A stretch of 64,000 nucleotides of DNA from Longispora sp047121295 (GTDB lineage: Bacteria; Actinomycetota; Actinomycetes; Mycobacteriales; Micromonosporaceae): assembly GCF_047121295.1 (NCBI RefSeq), contig NZ_CP139447.1, positions 6,572,001-6,636,000 of the forward strand, read 5' to 3'. Numbering within the stretch: position 1 is the first letter of the stretch; each line of letters opens with the position of its first letter. Under the pieces are notes generated by a model, which saw only the letters and a list, made by a program, of their open reading frames with translations, made no database searches and was not told the origin of the DNA. Positions 33,041-41,090 of the stretch are shown piece by piece. A program made the position numbers and the translations under genes.

Positions 33041-34159
33041 CTACTTCAGCGCGTCCTTCACCCGGGAGAAGAACCCGCCGCCCTGCTTCGTCACCTCGAC
33101 CAGCTCCTCGCCCCGCGACCGGGCGAACTCCCGCAGCAGCCGCTCGGACTCGCCGTCCAGCTTCGTCGGCGTCTTCACGTCGAGGTGCACGTAGATGTCA
33201 CCCCGGCCGTTGCCGCGCAGGTGCGGAACGCCCTTGCCCCGCAGCCGCAGGTTGCTGCCCGGCTGGGTGCCCGGCCGGATGTCGAGCAGCTCCTCGCTGT
33301 CCAGCGTCTTGATGGTGAGCTGGGTGCCGAGCGCGGCGGCCGTCATCGGCACGGACACGGTGCAGTGCAGGTCGTCGCCCTTGCGGGTGTACACCTCGTG
33401 CCGGCGCTCGTGGATCTCCACGTACAGGTCGCCGGCCGGGCCGCCGCCGGGGCCGACCTCGCCCTGGCCGGAGAGCCGGATCCGCATGCCGTCCTCGACG
33501 CCGCCCGGGATCTTCACGGTCAGGTTGCGCCGGGAGCGGACCCGGCCGTCGCCGTTGCAGGTGACGCACGGGCTGGGGATGACGCTGCCGAAGCCCTGGC
33601 AGGCCGCGCACGGCCGGGCGGTGACGACCTGGCCGAGGAACGTGCGCTGCACGCTCTGCACCTCGCCGCGGCCCTGGCAGACGTCGCAGGTCACCGGGGT
33701 GGTGCCGGGCGCGCAGCCGCCGCCGTCGCACGTCGCGCACACGATGGCCGTGTCGACGGTGAGCGGGGCCTCCAGGCCGAACGCGGTCTCGTGCAGGTCC
33801 AGCTCGAGCCGCAGGACCGCGTCCGCCCCGGCACGCACGCGCGAGCGCGGGCCCCGGCCGGCGGAGTTGCCGAAGAAGGCGTCCATGATGTCCTGGAAAC
33901 CGACGAAGGGGCTGCCGCCCGGGGGCATGCCGCCGCCGTTGGGCGCCAGCGGGTCCCCGCCGAGGTCGACCATCTGGCGCTTCTGCGGGTCGGACAGCAC
34001 CTCGTACGCCGCGCTGATGTCCTTGAACTGCTCCTGCGCCTCTGGGGCCGGGTTGACGTCCGGGTGGAACTGGCGGGCCAGTTTCCGGTACGCCTTCTTC
34101 AACTCGTCCTGGCTGGCGTCCCGGCTCACGCCCAGGATCGCGTAGTAGTCCTTGGCCAC
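33041..34159 (-). CDS. dnaJ: chaperone DnaJ
   Basis: A 372-residue type I DnaJ: J domain with HPD in ARQFHPDVN, Gly-rich linker (GGGMPPGG), four zinc repeats (CATCDGGG, CDVCQGRG, CAACQGFG, CVTCNGDG), and client-binding domains. It stimulates DnaK ATPase and binds unfolded proteins. The GTG at 34159 gives VAKDYYAILGVSRDA. It is 12 bases after hrcA and therefore shares the CIRCE operator at 35217; this is the hrcA-linked (DnaJ2-type) copy rather than the dnaK-operon copy. Confidence 0.96.
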   Translation of the reverse strand: MAKDYYAILGVSRDASQDELKKAYRKLARQFHPDVNPAPEAQEQFKDISAAYEVLSDPQKRQMVDLGGDPLAPNGGGMPPGGSPFVGFQDIMDAFFGNSAGRGPRSRVRAGADAVLRLELDLHETAFGLEAPLTVDTAIVCATCDGGGCAPGTTPVTCDVCQGRGEVQSVQRTFLGQVVTARPCAACQGFGSVIPSPCVTCNGDGRVRSRRNLTVKIPGGVEDGMRIRLSGQGEVGPGGGPAGDLYVEIHERRHEVYTRKGDDLHCTVSVPMTAAALGTQLTIKTLDSEELLDIRPGTQPGSNLRLRGKGVPHLRGNGRGDIYVHLDVKTPTKLDGESERLLREFARSRGEELVEVTKQGGGFFSRVKDALK

Positions 34160-34171
34160 TGTCGTCCTAAC

Positions 34172-35209
34172 TCAGTTTTGGGAGTTCTGGGCGAGAATCT
34201 CGCCGACATAACGGGCCACCGCTCGGACGGTGGCCATGGTTCCGGGGTAGTCCATCCGGGTGGGGCCGAGGACCCCGAGGCCGCCGACCGCAGTCGTGCC
34301 GGGGCCGTAACCCGTGGAGACCACCGAGGTGGAGCGGAGGTCGACGAACTCGTTCTCGTCGCCGATCAGGACCCGCACCATGCTCGAGGAGTCGGACTCG
34401 CCGATGAGCTTGAGCAGCACGACCTCCTCCTCGATGGCCTCGAGAATCGGCATCAGCGAGCCGGGGAAGTCCAGCGCGCTGCGGGTCAGGTTGACGGTGC
34501 CGGCGAGGGCCAGGCGCTCCTCGCCGCGCTCGACCAGTGTCTCCAGGAGCACGGTCGACAGACTGATCATGGCCGGGCGGAGGTCGAAACGCACCTCTTC
34601 GACCAATGCCTGCACCAAGGTCGGCGTGTCGACCAGTTTCTTGCCGACCAGCTTCTCGTTGATCTGCCGGCGGAGCGCCATGATCGACTCTTCGTCGGTC
34701 GGGCCCGGCAGCTCGCACAGCCGCTGCTCGACCCGGCCGGTGTCCGTGATCATCACGAGCATGATCCGGGTGGTACTGACCGCGATCAGCTCCAGGTGCC
34801 GCACGGCGCTGCGGGTCAGCGACGGATACTGGACAACCGCGACCTGCCGGGTCAGTTGTGCCAGCAACCGGACGGAACGGTGCACGACGTCGTCGAGGTC
34901 GACCGAGCCGTCGAGGAAGCGCTGGATGGCCCGCTTCTCGGCGGGGCTCATCGGCTTGATCCGGCTGAGCTTGTCGACGAACAGCCGGTACCCCTTGTCG
35001 GTGGGCACCCGGCCGGCGCTGGTGTGCGGCTGGCGGATGTAGCCCTCCTCCTCGAGGACGGCCATGTCGTTGCGCACTGTGGCGGAGGACACCCGCAGGT
35101 TGTGCCGCTCGACCAGCGACTTGCTGCCGACCGGCTCCTGGGTGGCGACGTAGTCTTCGACGATCGCGCGCAGAACGTCCAGTTTCCGCTCATCCATCGG
35201 CACGCGCAT
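34172..35209 (-). CDS. hrcA: heat-inducible transcription repressor HrcA
   Basis: 345 residues: an N-terminal winged helix (ERKLDVLRAIVEDYVATQEPVGSKSLVERHNLRVSSATVRNDMAVLEEEGYI), a GAF-like domain and an inserted dimerising domain. It represses class I heat shock genes by binding CIRCE. The ATG at 35209 is preceded by GGGAGGTG and is the correct start; the longer frame begins inside the regulatory region. Co-transcribed with dnaJ and autoregulated through the CIRCE palindrome eight bases upstream of its start. Confidence 0.95.
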   Translation of the reverse strand: MRVPMDERKLDVLRAIVEDYVATQEPVGSKSLVERHNLRVSSATVRNDMAVLEEEGYIRQPHTSAGRVPTDKGYRLFVDKLSRIKPMSPAEKRAIQRFLDGSVDLDDVVHRSVRLLAQLTRQVAVVQYPSLTRSAVRHLELIAVSTTRIMLVMITDTGRVEQRLCELPGPTDEESIMALRRQINEKLVGKKLVDTPTLVQALVEEVRFDLRPAMISLSTVLLETLVERGEERLALAGTVNLTRSALDFPGSLMPILEAIEEEVVLLKLIGESDSSSMVRVLIGDENEFVDLRSTSVVSTGYGPGTTAVGGLGVLGPTRMDYPGTMATVRAVARYVGEILAQNSQN

Positions 35210-35216
35210 CACCTCC

Positions 35217-35243
35217 CTGGCACTCCCGTGGCGTGAGTGCCAG
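35217..35243 (-). promoter_or_regulatory. CIRCE operator
   Basis: CTGGCACTC-N9-GAGTGCCAG, a perfect 9-bp inverted repeat with 9-base spacing, matches CIRCE (TTAGCACTC-N9-GAGTGCTAA) except the outer two bases. It sits just before the ribosome site of hrcA, so HrcA would block its own operon. Confidence 0.95.
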
Positions 35244-35334
35244 TCTACGACCGCTGACAAGTCACGTGCCGACTCTGCTGTCAGCTTGCTGTCAGCTGAC
35301 AGACTTCCGTGATCAAGACCACTAGGTTGTCGGC

Positions 35335-35763
35335 ATGACGCAACCCCCACCGCCTGGGTACGGGTATCCCCCGCCGAGCCCGGCCAATTCCGACGACAAG
35401 ACCTGGGCGCTCGTCGCCACGTTCGGTGCTGCCGTCGGCACGTTCATCTCCTGCGGCGTGCTCGGCTTCGCCGGCCCGCTGGTGGCCTACCTGGCCAAGG
35501 GCAAGGAGTCGGCGGCCGTCCGCGCGACCTCGCTCGCCGCGCTGAACTTCCACGCCCCGCTCAGCGTCGCGGCGTTCGTGCTCCTGATCATCGAGCAGTG
35601 CGGCGGCCGGGCGCCCTACGTCGGCTGGCTGGTCTCCATCCTCGGCGGCCTCGTCGCGCTGGCGGTCTTCATCGCGCAGATCGTGTTCGGCATCATGGCC
35701 GGCATGAAGGCGAACGAGGGCCAGCCGTACAGCTACCCGTTCAACTTCAACTTCATCAAGTAA
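35335..35763 (+). CDS. DUF4870 domain membrane protein
   Basis: 142 residues beginning with a Pro/Gly-rich tail (MTQPPPPGYGYPPPS), then three hydrophobic segments with the DUF4870 pattern (WALVATFGAAVGTFISCGVLGFAGPLVAYLAKGKES, SLAALNFHAPL, SILGGLVALAVFIAQIVFGIMAGMKANEG, PF). Members are small inner-membrane proteins of unknown role. Divergent from hrcA and followed 53 bases later by a paralogue. The start is ATG at 35335. Confidence 0.85.
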   Translation: MTQPPPPGYGYPPPSPANSDDKTWALVATFGAAVGTFISCGVLGFAGPLVAYLAKGKESAAVRATSLAALNFHAPLSVAAFVLLIIEQCGGRAPYVGWLVSILGGLVALAVFIAQIVFGIMAGMKANEGQPYSYPFNFNFIK

Positions 35764-35816
35764 GTAGGCCGGGCGCAGGGCTCCCCTACCGGGGGGCCCT
35801 GGCCTACCCTGACGTC

Positions 35817-36380
35817 GTGGCTGACAACGATCCCGACTTCCCCGTCACCGGCCCGCCGTGGAACCCTCAGGGTCCGGCGGCCCCGCCCGGCGGCTACCAG
35901 GTGCCCCCGCCCGGCTACCGGATGGCCCCGCCACCGTTCCAGCGGGACGCCCCGGGCACCGGCTACGGCCACGGCGGCCCGGCGGACCCCTCCGACCCGG
36001 CCTACTCGGGCCCGCGCCCGAACCGGCAGGAGATCGCCGACTCCTCGCTGACCCACTTCCTGGGCCTGCTGGGCATCCTCGGCCCCATCCTGATGTACGC
36101 GCTGAAGGGCCCCACCTCGCGCTGGGTCAAGGCCAACGCGTCGGAATCGCTGAACTTCCACATCTCGATGATCTTCTGGTCGCTCGGCTGGGTCATGGTG
36201 TCGTTCGTGGCGGCCTGCGGGCTCGGCCTGATCACCCACGGAGCGGGTTTCTTCCTGGCGTTCGCGCTGATGTTCGTCCCCGTGATCGTGTCGGTGACGT
36301 TCTCCGTGCTCGGCGGGATCACCGCGAACAAGGGCGAGTTCTACCGGTACCCGTTGACGATCCGGATGATCAAGGGCTGA
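35817..36380 (+). CDS. DUF4870 domain membrane protein (paralogue)
   Basis: 187 residues. The GTG at 35817 (VADNDPDFPVTGPPW) begins a disordered Pro/Gly/Tyr-rich region of about 70 residues (PPPGYRMAPPPF), followed by DUF4870: SSLTHFLGLLGILGPILMYALKG, KANASESLNFHISMIFWSLGWVMV, FMLMF-like helix and VLGGITANKGEFYRYP. It is a paralogue of the preceding gene, presumably from tandem duplication and divergence. The 3' end overlaps the convergent gene's stop by 11 bases. Confidence 0.85.
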   Translation: MADNDPDFPVTGPPWNPQGPAAPPGGYQVPPPGYRMAPPPFQRDAPGTGYGHGGPADPSDPAYSGPRPNRQEIADSSLTHFLGLLGILGPILMYALKGPTSRWVKANASESLNFHISMIFWSLGWVMVSFVAACGLGLITHGAGFFLAFALMFVPVIVSVTFSVLGGITANKGEFYRYPLTIRMIKG

Positions 36381-37206
36381 CCTCGGCGGTGACGGTCTCC
36401 GCCGCCGCGCCCTTCTTCTTCGACCAGGACCCGTCCTTGGCCGTCCACTCCATGCCCGCGTAGCGCACGGCGCGCACCCCGTGCTCCTCGGCGCGGGCGA
36501 CCAGCCAGTGCGCGTACTGCCAGCCGGCCTGGGCGTCGCGCGGCTTCAGGTCCATCGTCGTGGCCTTCGTGGCCCCCGACTGGCCCCAGTCGGCCTTCAG
36601 GGCGTCCGCGAGGGCCGTGACGGCCGTGGCGCCCTGCTGCTTCGGGTCGCCCGGCAGCGTGCACGCCACGGCCTGGCCGGCCGATCCCCCCAGTGCCCGG
36701 GTCAGGATCTCGGACTTCTCCACCCACTGCTCGTAGAGCTCCGGGTGCGCGCTGACCTGCACGGCCTGGGCCGCGTCGGTGACACGCATGTCCTGCCAGC
36801 CGGGCACCTTGAGCAGCTTGTCGTAGAACTTGCCGCTCGCGTACCGCTGGTCGGCGATCTGCTCCGGCGTGCCCCAGCCCATGCTCGGCCGCTGCTGGAA
36901 CAGGCCGATCGAGTCGCGGTCCCCGCCGGACAGGTTGCGGATCTTCGACTCCTGCCAGGCGGTGGCCAGCGCGACCACGACCGCCCGCTCGGGCAGCTTG
37001 CGCCGGATGCCGACGGCGGCGATGGTCGCGGCGTTGGCGAGCTGGTCGGCGTCGAGGGTGACGGTGCCGCCGGCGGTCACGGTGCACGACTTGGCCGAGA
37101 CCGGGATCTTCAGGTTCTCACCGAGGTACCGGGCGACGAAGTAGCCGCCGGTACACAGCACAAGCACGGAAACGATCAATACGGTGAGTAACGTTCGGAC
37201 CCGCAT
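36370..37206 (-). CDS. membrane-anchored protein with lysozyme-like fold
   Basis: 278 residues starting at ATG 37206 (MRVRTLLTVLIVSVLVLCTGGYFVARYL) with one N-terminal membrane anchor. The outer part has AVVVALATAWQESKIRNLSGGDRDSIGLFQQRPSMGWG, which resembles the Glu/QRPSxGWG catalytic neighbourhood of transglycosylase-like actinobacterial proteins, and a later part with ALADALKADWG. A cell wall role is plausible but unproven. It is next to a distinct enoyl-CoA hydratase gene on the same strand (11-base gap). Confidence 0.7.
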   Translation of the reverse strand: MRVRTLLTVLIVSVLVLCTGGYFVARYLGENLKIPVSAKSCTVTAGGTVTLDADQLANAATIAAVGIRRKLPERAVVVALATAWQESKIRNLSGGDRDSIGLFQQRPSMGWGTPEQIADQRYASGKFYDKLLKVPGWQDMRVTDAAQAVQVSAHPELYEQWVEKSEILTRALGGSAGQAVACTLPGDPKQQGATAVTALADALKADWGQSGATKATTMDLKPRDAQAGWQYAHWLVARAEEHGVRAVRYAGMEWTAKDGSWSKKKGAAAETVTAEVSP

Positions 37207-37217
37207 GGGACACCACC

Positions 37218-37994
37218 CTACGCGGTACGGCGGCCCTCCGGCACCCACGAGGGGGCACGCTTCGCGGCGAAGGCGGCCACACCTTCCCGGCCCTCCTCGG
37301 ACAGGAAATAGCCGGCGGACAGGTCGGCCAGTTCCTTCAGCCGCTCGCGGACCGGCGTACGGAGCAGTCCCTTCGCGCCGGCCAGGGCGCCCGGCGCGCC
37401 GAGCACGAGCGCGTCGAGGTACCGGCGGACGGCCGGGTCCAGGTCGGACTCCGGCACGGCGGCTGTCACGAGTCCGACATGCTCGGCCCGGTGCCCGTCG
37501 AACACCTCCCCGGTCAGGTACAGCTCGGCGGCGGCCCGGGGGGTGAGCCGGGGCAGCACGGTCGCGGAGATCACCGCCGGGATCACGCCCAGCCGGACCT
37601 CGGTGAACGCGAACGTGGCGGCCGTGGTGCACACCGCGATGTCGGCGGCGGCGATCAGACCGAGGCCGCCCGCGCGGGCCGGGCCGGCGATCCGGGCGAC
37701 CACCGGCTTGGGGGCCTCGACGAGGTCGGCGAGCAGGTCGACGAGCGCGGCGGCCGGCACCTGGCCGGACTCGCGGGCGGCGGCGGTCTCCTTCAGGTCG
37801 GCCCCGGAGCAGAACACCGGACCGGCGTGGTCGAGCAGGATCGCCCGGACCGCGTCGTCGGCCAGCGCCTCGCGGAGGGCGTCGGTGAACTGCCTGATCA
37901 GGGGCGTCGACAGCGCGTTGCGGTTGCTCGGGCTGTCGAGAGTGAGAGTCGCCACGCCATCGGCAGCGGTGTACCTGACGAGTTCTTCGGCCAT
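37218..37994 (-). CDS. enoyl-CoA hydratase/isomerase family protein
   Basis: 258 residues of the crotonase superfamily: GVATLTLDSPSNRNALSTPL (oxyanion loop), VFCSGADLKE, PVVARIAGPARAGGLGLIAAADIAVCTTAATFAFTEVRLGVIPAVISATVLPRL. Of the two Glu used by hydratases, TEVRLG retains one (E) while the first site is less clear, so the exact reaction (hydratase, isomerase or other) is open. The ATG at 37994 is the start. Divergent from hemW. Confidence 0.85.
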   Translation of the reverse strand: MAEELVRYTAADGVATLTLDSPSNRNALSTPLIRQFTDALREALADDAVRAILLDHAGPVFCSGADLKETAAARESGQVPAAALVDLLADLVEAPKPVVARIAGPARAGGLGLIAAADIAVCTTAATFAFTEVRLGVIPAVISATVLPRLTPRAAAELYLTGEVFDGHRAEHVGLVTAAVPESDLDPAVRRYLDALVLGAPGALAGAKGLLRTPVRERLKELADLSAGYFLSEEGREGVAAFAAKRAPSWVPEGRRTA

Positions 37995-38012
37995 GACCGG
38001 CACACTAGTCGT

Positions 38013-39206
38013 ATGCCAGGCGTACTCCCCGCAGGCAGCCCCGTCCCCTCGGACGGCTCGCTGCCCCCCGCTGCCCTTGCCGCCGCAGGTTCCTCCGGTT
38101 TCGGGGTGTATGCCCATGTTCCTTTTTGCGCGTCCCGTTGCGGGTACTGCGATTTCAACACCTACACGCCGAGCGAGGGCGTGACCCAGGCCGGATACAT
38201 CAACCAGGTGCTCGCCGAGCTGAAGCTGGCCTCCCGGGTGCTCAAGGGCAAGCGGCCGGTCTCCGCCATCTTCGTCGGCGGCGGCACCCCGACCCTGCTG
38301 CCGCCGGCCGAGCTGGGCCGGCTGCTGGAGAAGATCGACGCGACCTGGGGCTTCACCCCGGACGTGGAGATCACCACCGAGGCCAATCCGGAGACCGTCG
38401 ACCCGGTCATGCTCAAGGAGCTGCGGTCGGCCGGCTTCAACCGGATCTCGCTGGGCATGCAGTCCGCCGCCCCGCACGTGCTGGCCGTCCTCGACCGCAA
38501 GCACAGCCCCGGCCGCGCCGTGCAGGCCGCACAGGAGGCCCGGGCCGCCGGCTTCGACCACGTCAACCTCGATCTCATCTACGGTACGCCGGGCGAGCGC
38601 CCCGAGGACTTCGCCGCGTCCCTCCAGGCGGCCCTGGACGCCGGGGTCGACCACGTCAGCGCGTACGCGCTGATCATCGAGGACGGCACCCGGCTGGCCG
38701 CCCGGATGCGCCGGGGCGAGCTGCCGTACCCGGACGACGACGTGGCCGCCGACCGCTACCTGGCCGCGTCGTCCACCCTGGAGTCCGCCGGCCTGCACTG
38801 GTACGAGGTGTCCAACTGGGCCCGCCCCGGCGGCGAGTGCAAGCACAACCTCCTCTACTGGCGCGGCGGCGACTGGTGGGGCCTCGGGCCGGGCGCGCAC
38901 AGCCACGTGGGCGGGGTGCGCTGGTGGAACGTGAAGCACCCCAACACGTACGCGGCCCGGGCCGCCGACAAGGTGTCCCCCGGCGTCGGCCGCGAGCTGC
39001 TGACCAAGGAGGAGCGGCGGGTCGAGGACATCATGCTCCGGCTGCGGCTGGCCGAGGGGCTGCCGCTGGACCTGCTCGACGGGGCCGGGCTGGCCGCCGC
39101 GCACCGGGCGGTCGAGGACGGCCTGCTGACCCTCGCCGAGGACCGGGTGATCCTGACCCTGCGCGGCCGCCTGCTGGCGGACGCGGTGATCAGGGACCTG
39201 ACGTAG
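38013..39206 (+). CDS. hemW: heme chaperone HemW (radical SAM, coproporphyrinogen oxidase-like)
   Basis: 397 residues. The radical SAM cluster CASRCGYCDF (CX3CX2C) is at about residues 39-46, with SAM-binding GGGTPTLLP and EANPETVD; the HemW-type C-terminal domain has YEVSNWARPGGECKHNLLYWRGGDWWGLGPGAHSH. It lacks the extra CXXXCXXCXC features of HemN and is assigned to HemW, which delivers heme. The ATG at 38013 begins a disordered stretch (PAGSPVPSDGSLPPAA). Convergent with the OYE gene, three bases apart. Confidence 0.9.
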   Translation: MPGVLPAGSPVPSDGSLPPAALAAAGSSGFGVYAHVPFCASRCGYCDFNTYTPSEGVTQAGYINQVLAELKLASRVLKGKRPVSAIFVGGGTPTLLPPAELGRLLEKIDATWGFTPDVEITTEANPETVDPVMLKELRSAGFNRISLGMQSAAPHVLAVLDRKHSPGRAVQAAQEARAAGFDHVNLDLIYGTPGERPEDFAASLQAALDAGVDHVSAYALIIEDGTRLAARMRRGELPYPDDDVAADRYLAASSTLESAGLHWYEVSNWARPGGECKHNLLYWRGGDWWGLGPGAHSHVGGVRWWNVKHPNTYAARAADKVSPGVGRELLTKEERRVEDIMLRLRLAEGLPLDLLDGAGLAAAHRAVEDGLLTLAEDRVILTLRGRLLADAVIRDLT

Positions 39207-39209
39207 CGG

Positions 39210-40289
39210 TCAGACCGCCCAGGCGTACTGGGCCGGCCAGCCCGGTTCCGCGCCCAGCTCGACGGCCGCGTGCCGGGGCCAGTAGGGGTCGCGGAGCAGC
39301 TCGCGGCCGAGGAGTACCGCGTCGGCCTGTCCGCTCGCCACGATGTCCTCGGCCTGCTTCGCCTCGGTGATCAGGCCGACGGCCCCGACCGGCACCCCGG
39401 CCTCGGCGCGCACCCGGGCCGCGAACGGCACCTGGTAGCCCGGCCCGGTGACGACCTTCGCGTCCCGGGCGATCCCGCCGGAGGACGTGTCGACCAGGTC
39501 CACGCCGTGCTCGCCGAGCAGCCGGGCCAGCTCGACGGTGTCGTCCACCGTCCAGCCGTCGCGCGGGTCCTCGTCGTTCTCGGTCAGCCAGTCCGTGGCC
39601 GAGGTGCGGTAGAACACCGGCAGGTCGGCCGGCCACTCGGCGCGGACCGCGTCCACGACCTCCAGCGCGAACCGGGCCCGGTTGGCGAAGGAGCCGCCGT
39701 AGCCGTCGGTGCGGTGGTTGGCGTGCGGGGACAGGAACTCGTGGATCAGGTACCCGTGCGCGCCGTGCACCTCGACCACCTCGAACCCGGCGGCGCGGGC
39801 CCGGCGGGCGGCGGCGCCGAAGTCGGCGACGATGCCCTGGATCTCGGCGACGGTCAGCTCGGCGGGGGCGCGCAGCCGGTCGAACGCCACGGGGCTGGGC
39901 GCGACCGGGGTCCAGCCGCCGTCGGCGTCGGCGACGGGCAGCGAGCCGGTCCACGGGCTGGAGGTGGAGGCCTTCCGGCCGGCGTGCGCGAGCTGGATGC
40001 CGGGCACCGTGCCCCGGGCCTTGAGGAAGTCCACGATCGGGACGAACGCCGCGGCCTGCTCGTCGTTCCACAGCCCGAGGTCGCCGGGGGTGATCCGCGC
40101 CCAGGGGTTGACCCCGGTCGCCTCGACCAGGATCAGCCCGGCCCCGCCGGCCGCCCGGGAGCCGAGGTGGGCGAGGTGCCATTCGTTGGGTACGCCGTCC
40201 ACCGCGCTGTACTGGCACATCGGCGCCATCCAGATCCGGTTCGGGATGGTGAGGGACCGCAGGGTGAGGGGTTCGAACAGGGCGCTCAC
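39210..40289 (-). CDS. old yellow enzyme-type NADH:flavin oxidoreductase (YqjM-like)
   Basis: 359 residues of the OYE family. FMN-binding TIM barrel: LFEPLTLRSLTIPNRIWMAPMCQYSA (the Cys in MCQYSA is the YqjM-type thermophilic-class mark), HLGSRAAGGAGLILVEATGV, QLAHAGRKAS, GAHGYLIHEFLSPHANHRTDGYGGSFANRARF, GREL near the end. It reduces activated alkenes or enones with NADPH. GTG at 40289 with AAGGAGG ribosome site. Divergent from an ArsR regulator, with inverted repeats between. Confidence 0.92.
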   Translation of the reverse strand: MSALFEPLTLRSLTIPNRIWMAPMCQYSAVDGVPNEWHLAHLGSRAAGGAGLILVEATGVNPWARITPGDLGLWNDEQAAAFVPIVDFLKARGTVPGIQLAHAGRKASTSSPWTGSLPVADADGGWTPVAPSPVAFDRLRAPAELTVAEIQGIVADFGAAARRARAAGFEVVEVHGAHGYLIHEFLSPHANHRTDGYGGSFANRARFALEVVDAVRAEWPADLPVFYRTSATDWLTENDEDPRDGWTVDDTVELARLLGEHGVDLVDTSSGGIARDAKVVTGPGYQVPFAARVRAEAGVPVGAVGLITEAKQAEDIVASGQADAVLLGRELLRDPYWPRHAAVELGAEPGWPAQYAWAV

Positions 40290-40316
40290 GACGCCTCCTT
40301 AATACGACATGCTTCG

Positions 40317-40355
40317 TACTACGACAGCCATGAAACTACCACGCCTGTCGTACTA
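40317..40355. promoter_or_regulatory. inverted repeat, probable ArsR-family operator
   Basis: TACTACGACAG (40317-40327) and CTGTCGTACTA (40345-40355) are complementary with one mismatch, 17 bases apart, in the gap between the divergent OYE and ArsR genes. A further TACGACATGCTTCGTA (40304-40319) is close by. Binding of the ArsR protein would govern both genes; overlap with the regulator's first ATG candidate fits autoregulation. Confidence 0.6.
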
Positions 40356-40363
40356 TGGGAAAC

Positions 40364-40681
40364 ATGAGGCCCCTGCCGCACCCCGAACCCGACGAGATCC
40401 GGCTCGAGGCCGTCCTGCACGCGCTCGCCGACCCCGTGCGGCTGCAGATCACGACGATGCTGGCCGAAGGGCACGAGGACATGGCCTGCATCGCGTTCGA
40501 CCTGCCGGTGACGAAGTCCACGACCACCCACCACTTCCGGGTGCTGCGCGAGGCCGGCGTGATCCGCCAGCACTACCAGGGCACGTCGAAGATGAGCACC
40601 CTGCGCAGGGAAGAGCTGGACACCCTGTTCCCCGGCCTGCTGACCAGCGTGCTGAGCGCCGCCGCCCGACAGGCGGGCTAG
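40364..40681 (+). CDS. ArsR-family HTH regulator
   Basis: A 105-residue winged-helix protein: LEAVLHALADPVRLQITTMLAEG, DLPVTKSTTTHHFRVLREAGVIRQHYQGTSKMSTLRREEL. The Cys in MACIAFD is at the position of metal-sensing Cys in some ArsR members, but no pair is evident, so the signal is probably organic or redox. The ATG at 40364 is chosen (GGGA upstream); ATG at 40355 is the alternative. It probably controls the divergent OYE gene. Confidence 0.85.
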   Translation: MRPLPHPEPDEIRLEAVLHALADPVRLQITTMLAEGHEDMACIAFDLPVTKSTTTHHFRVLREAGVIRQHYQGTSKMSTLRREELDTLFPGLLTSVLSAAARQAG

Positions 40682-40752
40682 GCCAGGGCGGGCCGGGTCG
40701 GCACCCCGCCCCGGCCGCCACGCCGCCCGGACACCCGGCGCAGGTCCGCCCG

Positions 40753-41061
40753 TCACGCCTGCCGGGTCGGCAGCACCATCACCTGGCGCAGGTTGACATG
40801 CCGGGCGCGGCTCGTGGCGTACCCGATGAGATCCGCGACCTCCGCCGCCGACAGCCCGCCGGCCGCGTCGAACATCCCGTCCACCATCCCGCGCCGGGCG
40901 TCGTCGAGCTGGTCGGCCAGCTCGGTGAACGTCAGGCCAGGCTCCACATTGGTCACCCGGACGTCGCGCGGGCCCAGCTCCGAGCGCAGCCCGGCGGACA
41001 GGTGGGTGACGGCGGCCTTGGTCGCGGTGCACACGCCGGCTCGCCGAGCGCGGAACGCCTC
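40753..41061 (-). pseudogene. remnant of a short-chain dehydrogenase (C-terminal part)
   Basis: The last ~100 residues of an SDR are readable (TATKAAVTHLSAGLRSELGPRDVRVTNVEPG..., VADLIGYATSRARHVNLRQVMVLPT). The Rossmann N-terminus with the GxxxGxG motif is gone, and the YxxxK position reads C-T-A-T-K, so the catalytic Tyr is Cys (one base from TAC). The remnant ends about 30 bases before the next gene. The gap 40682-40752 holds no gene. Confidence 0.6.
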
Positions 41062-41090
41062 CGGCTGCTCGGGAGCTGGTCGGTCGTCGG

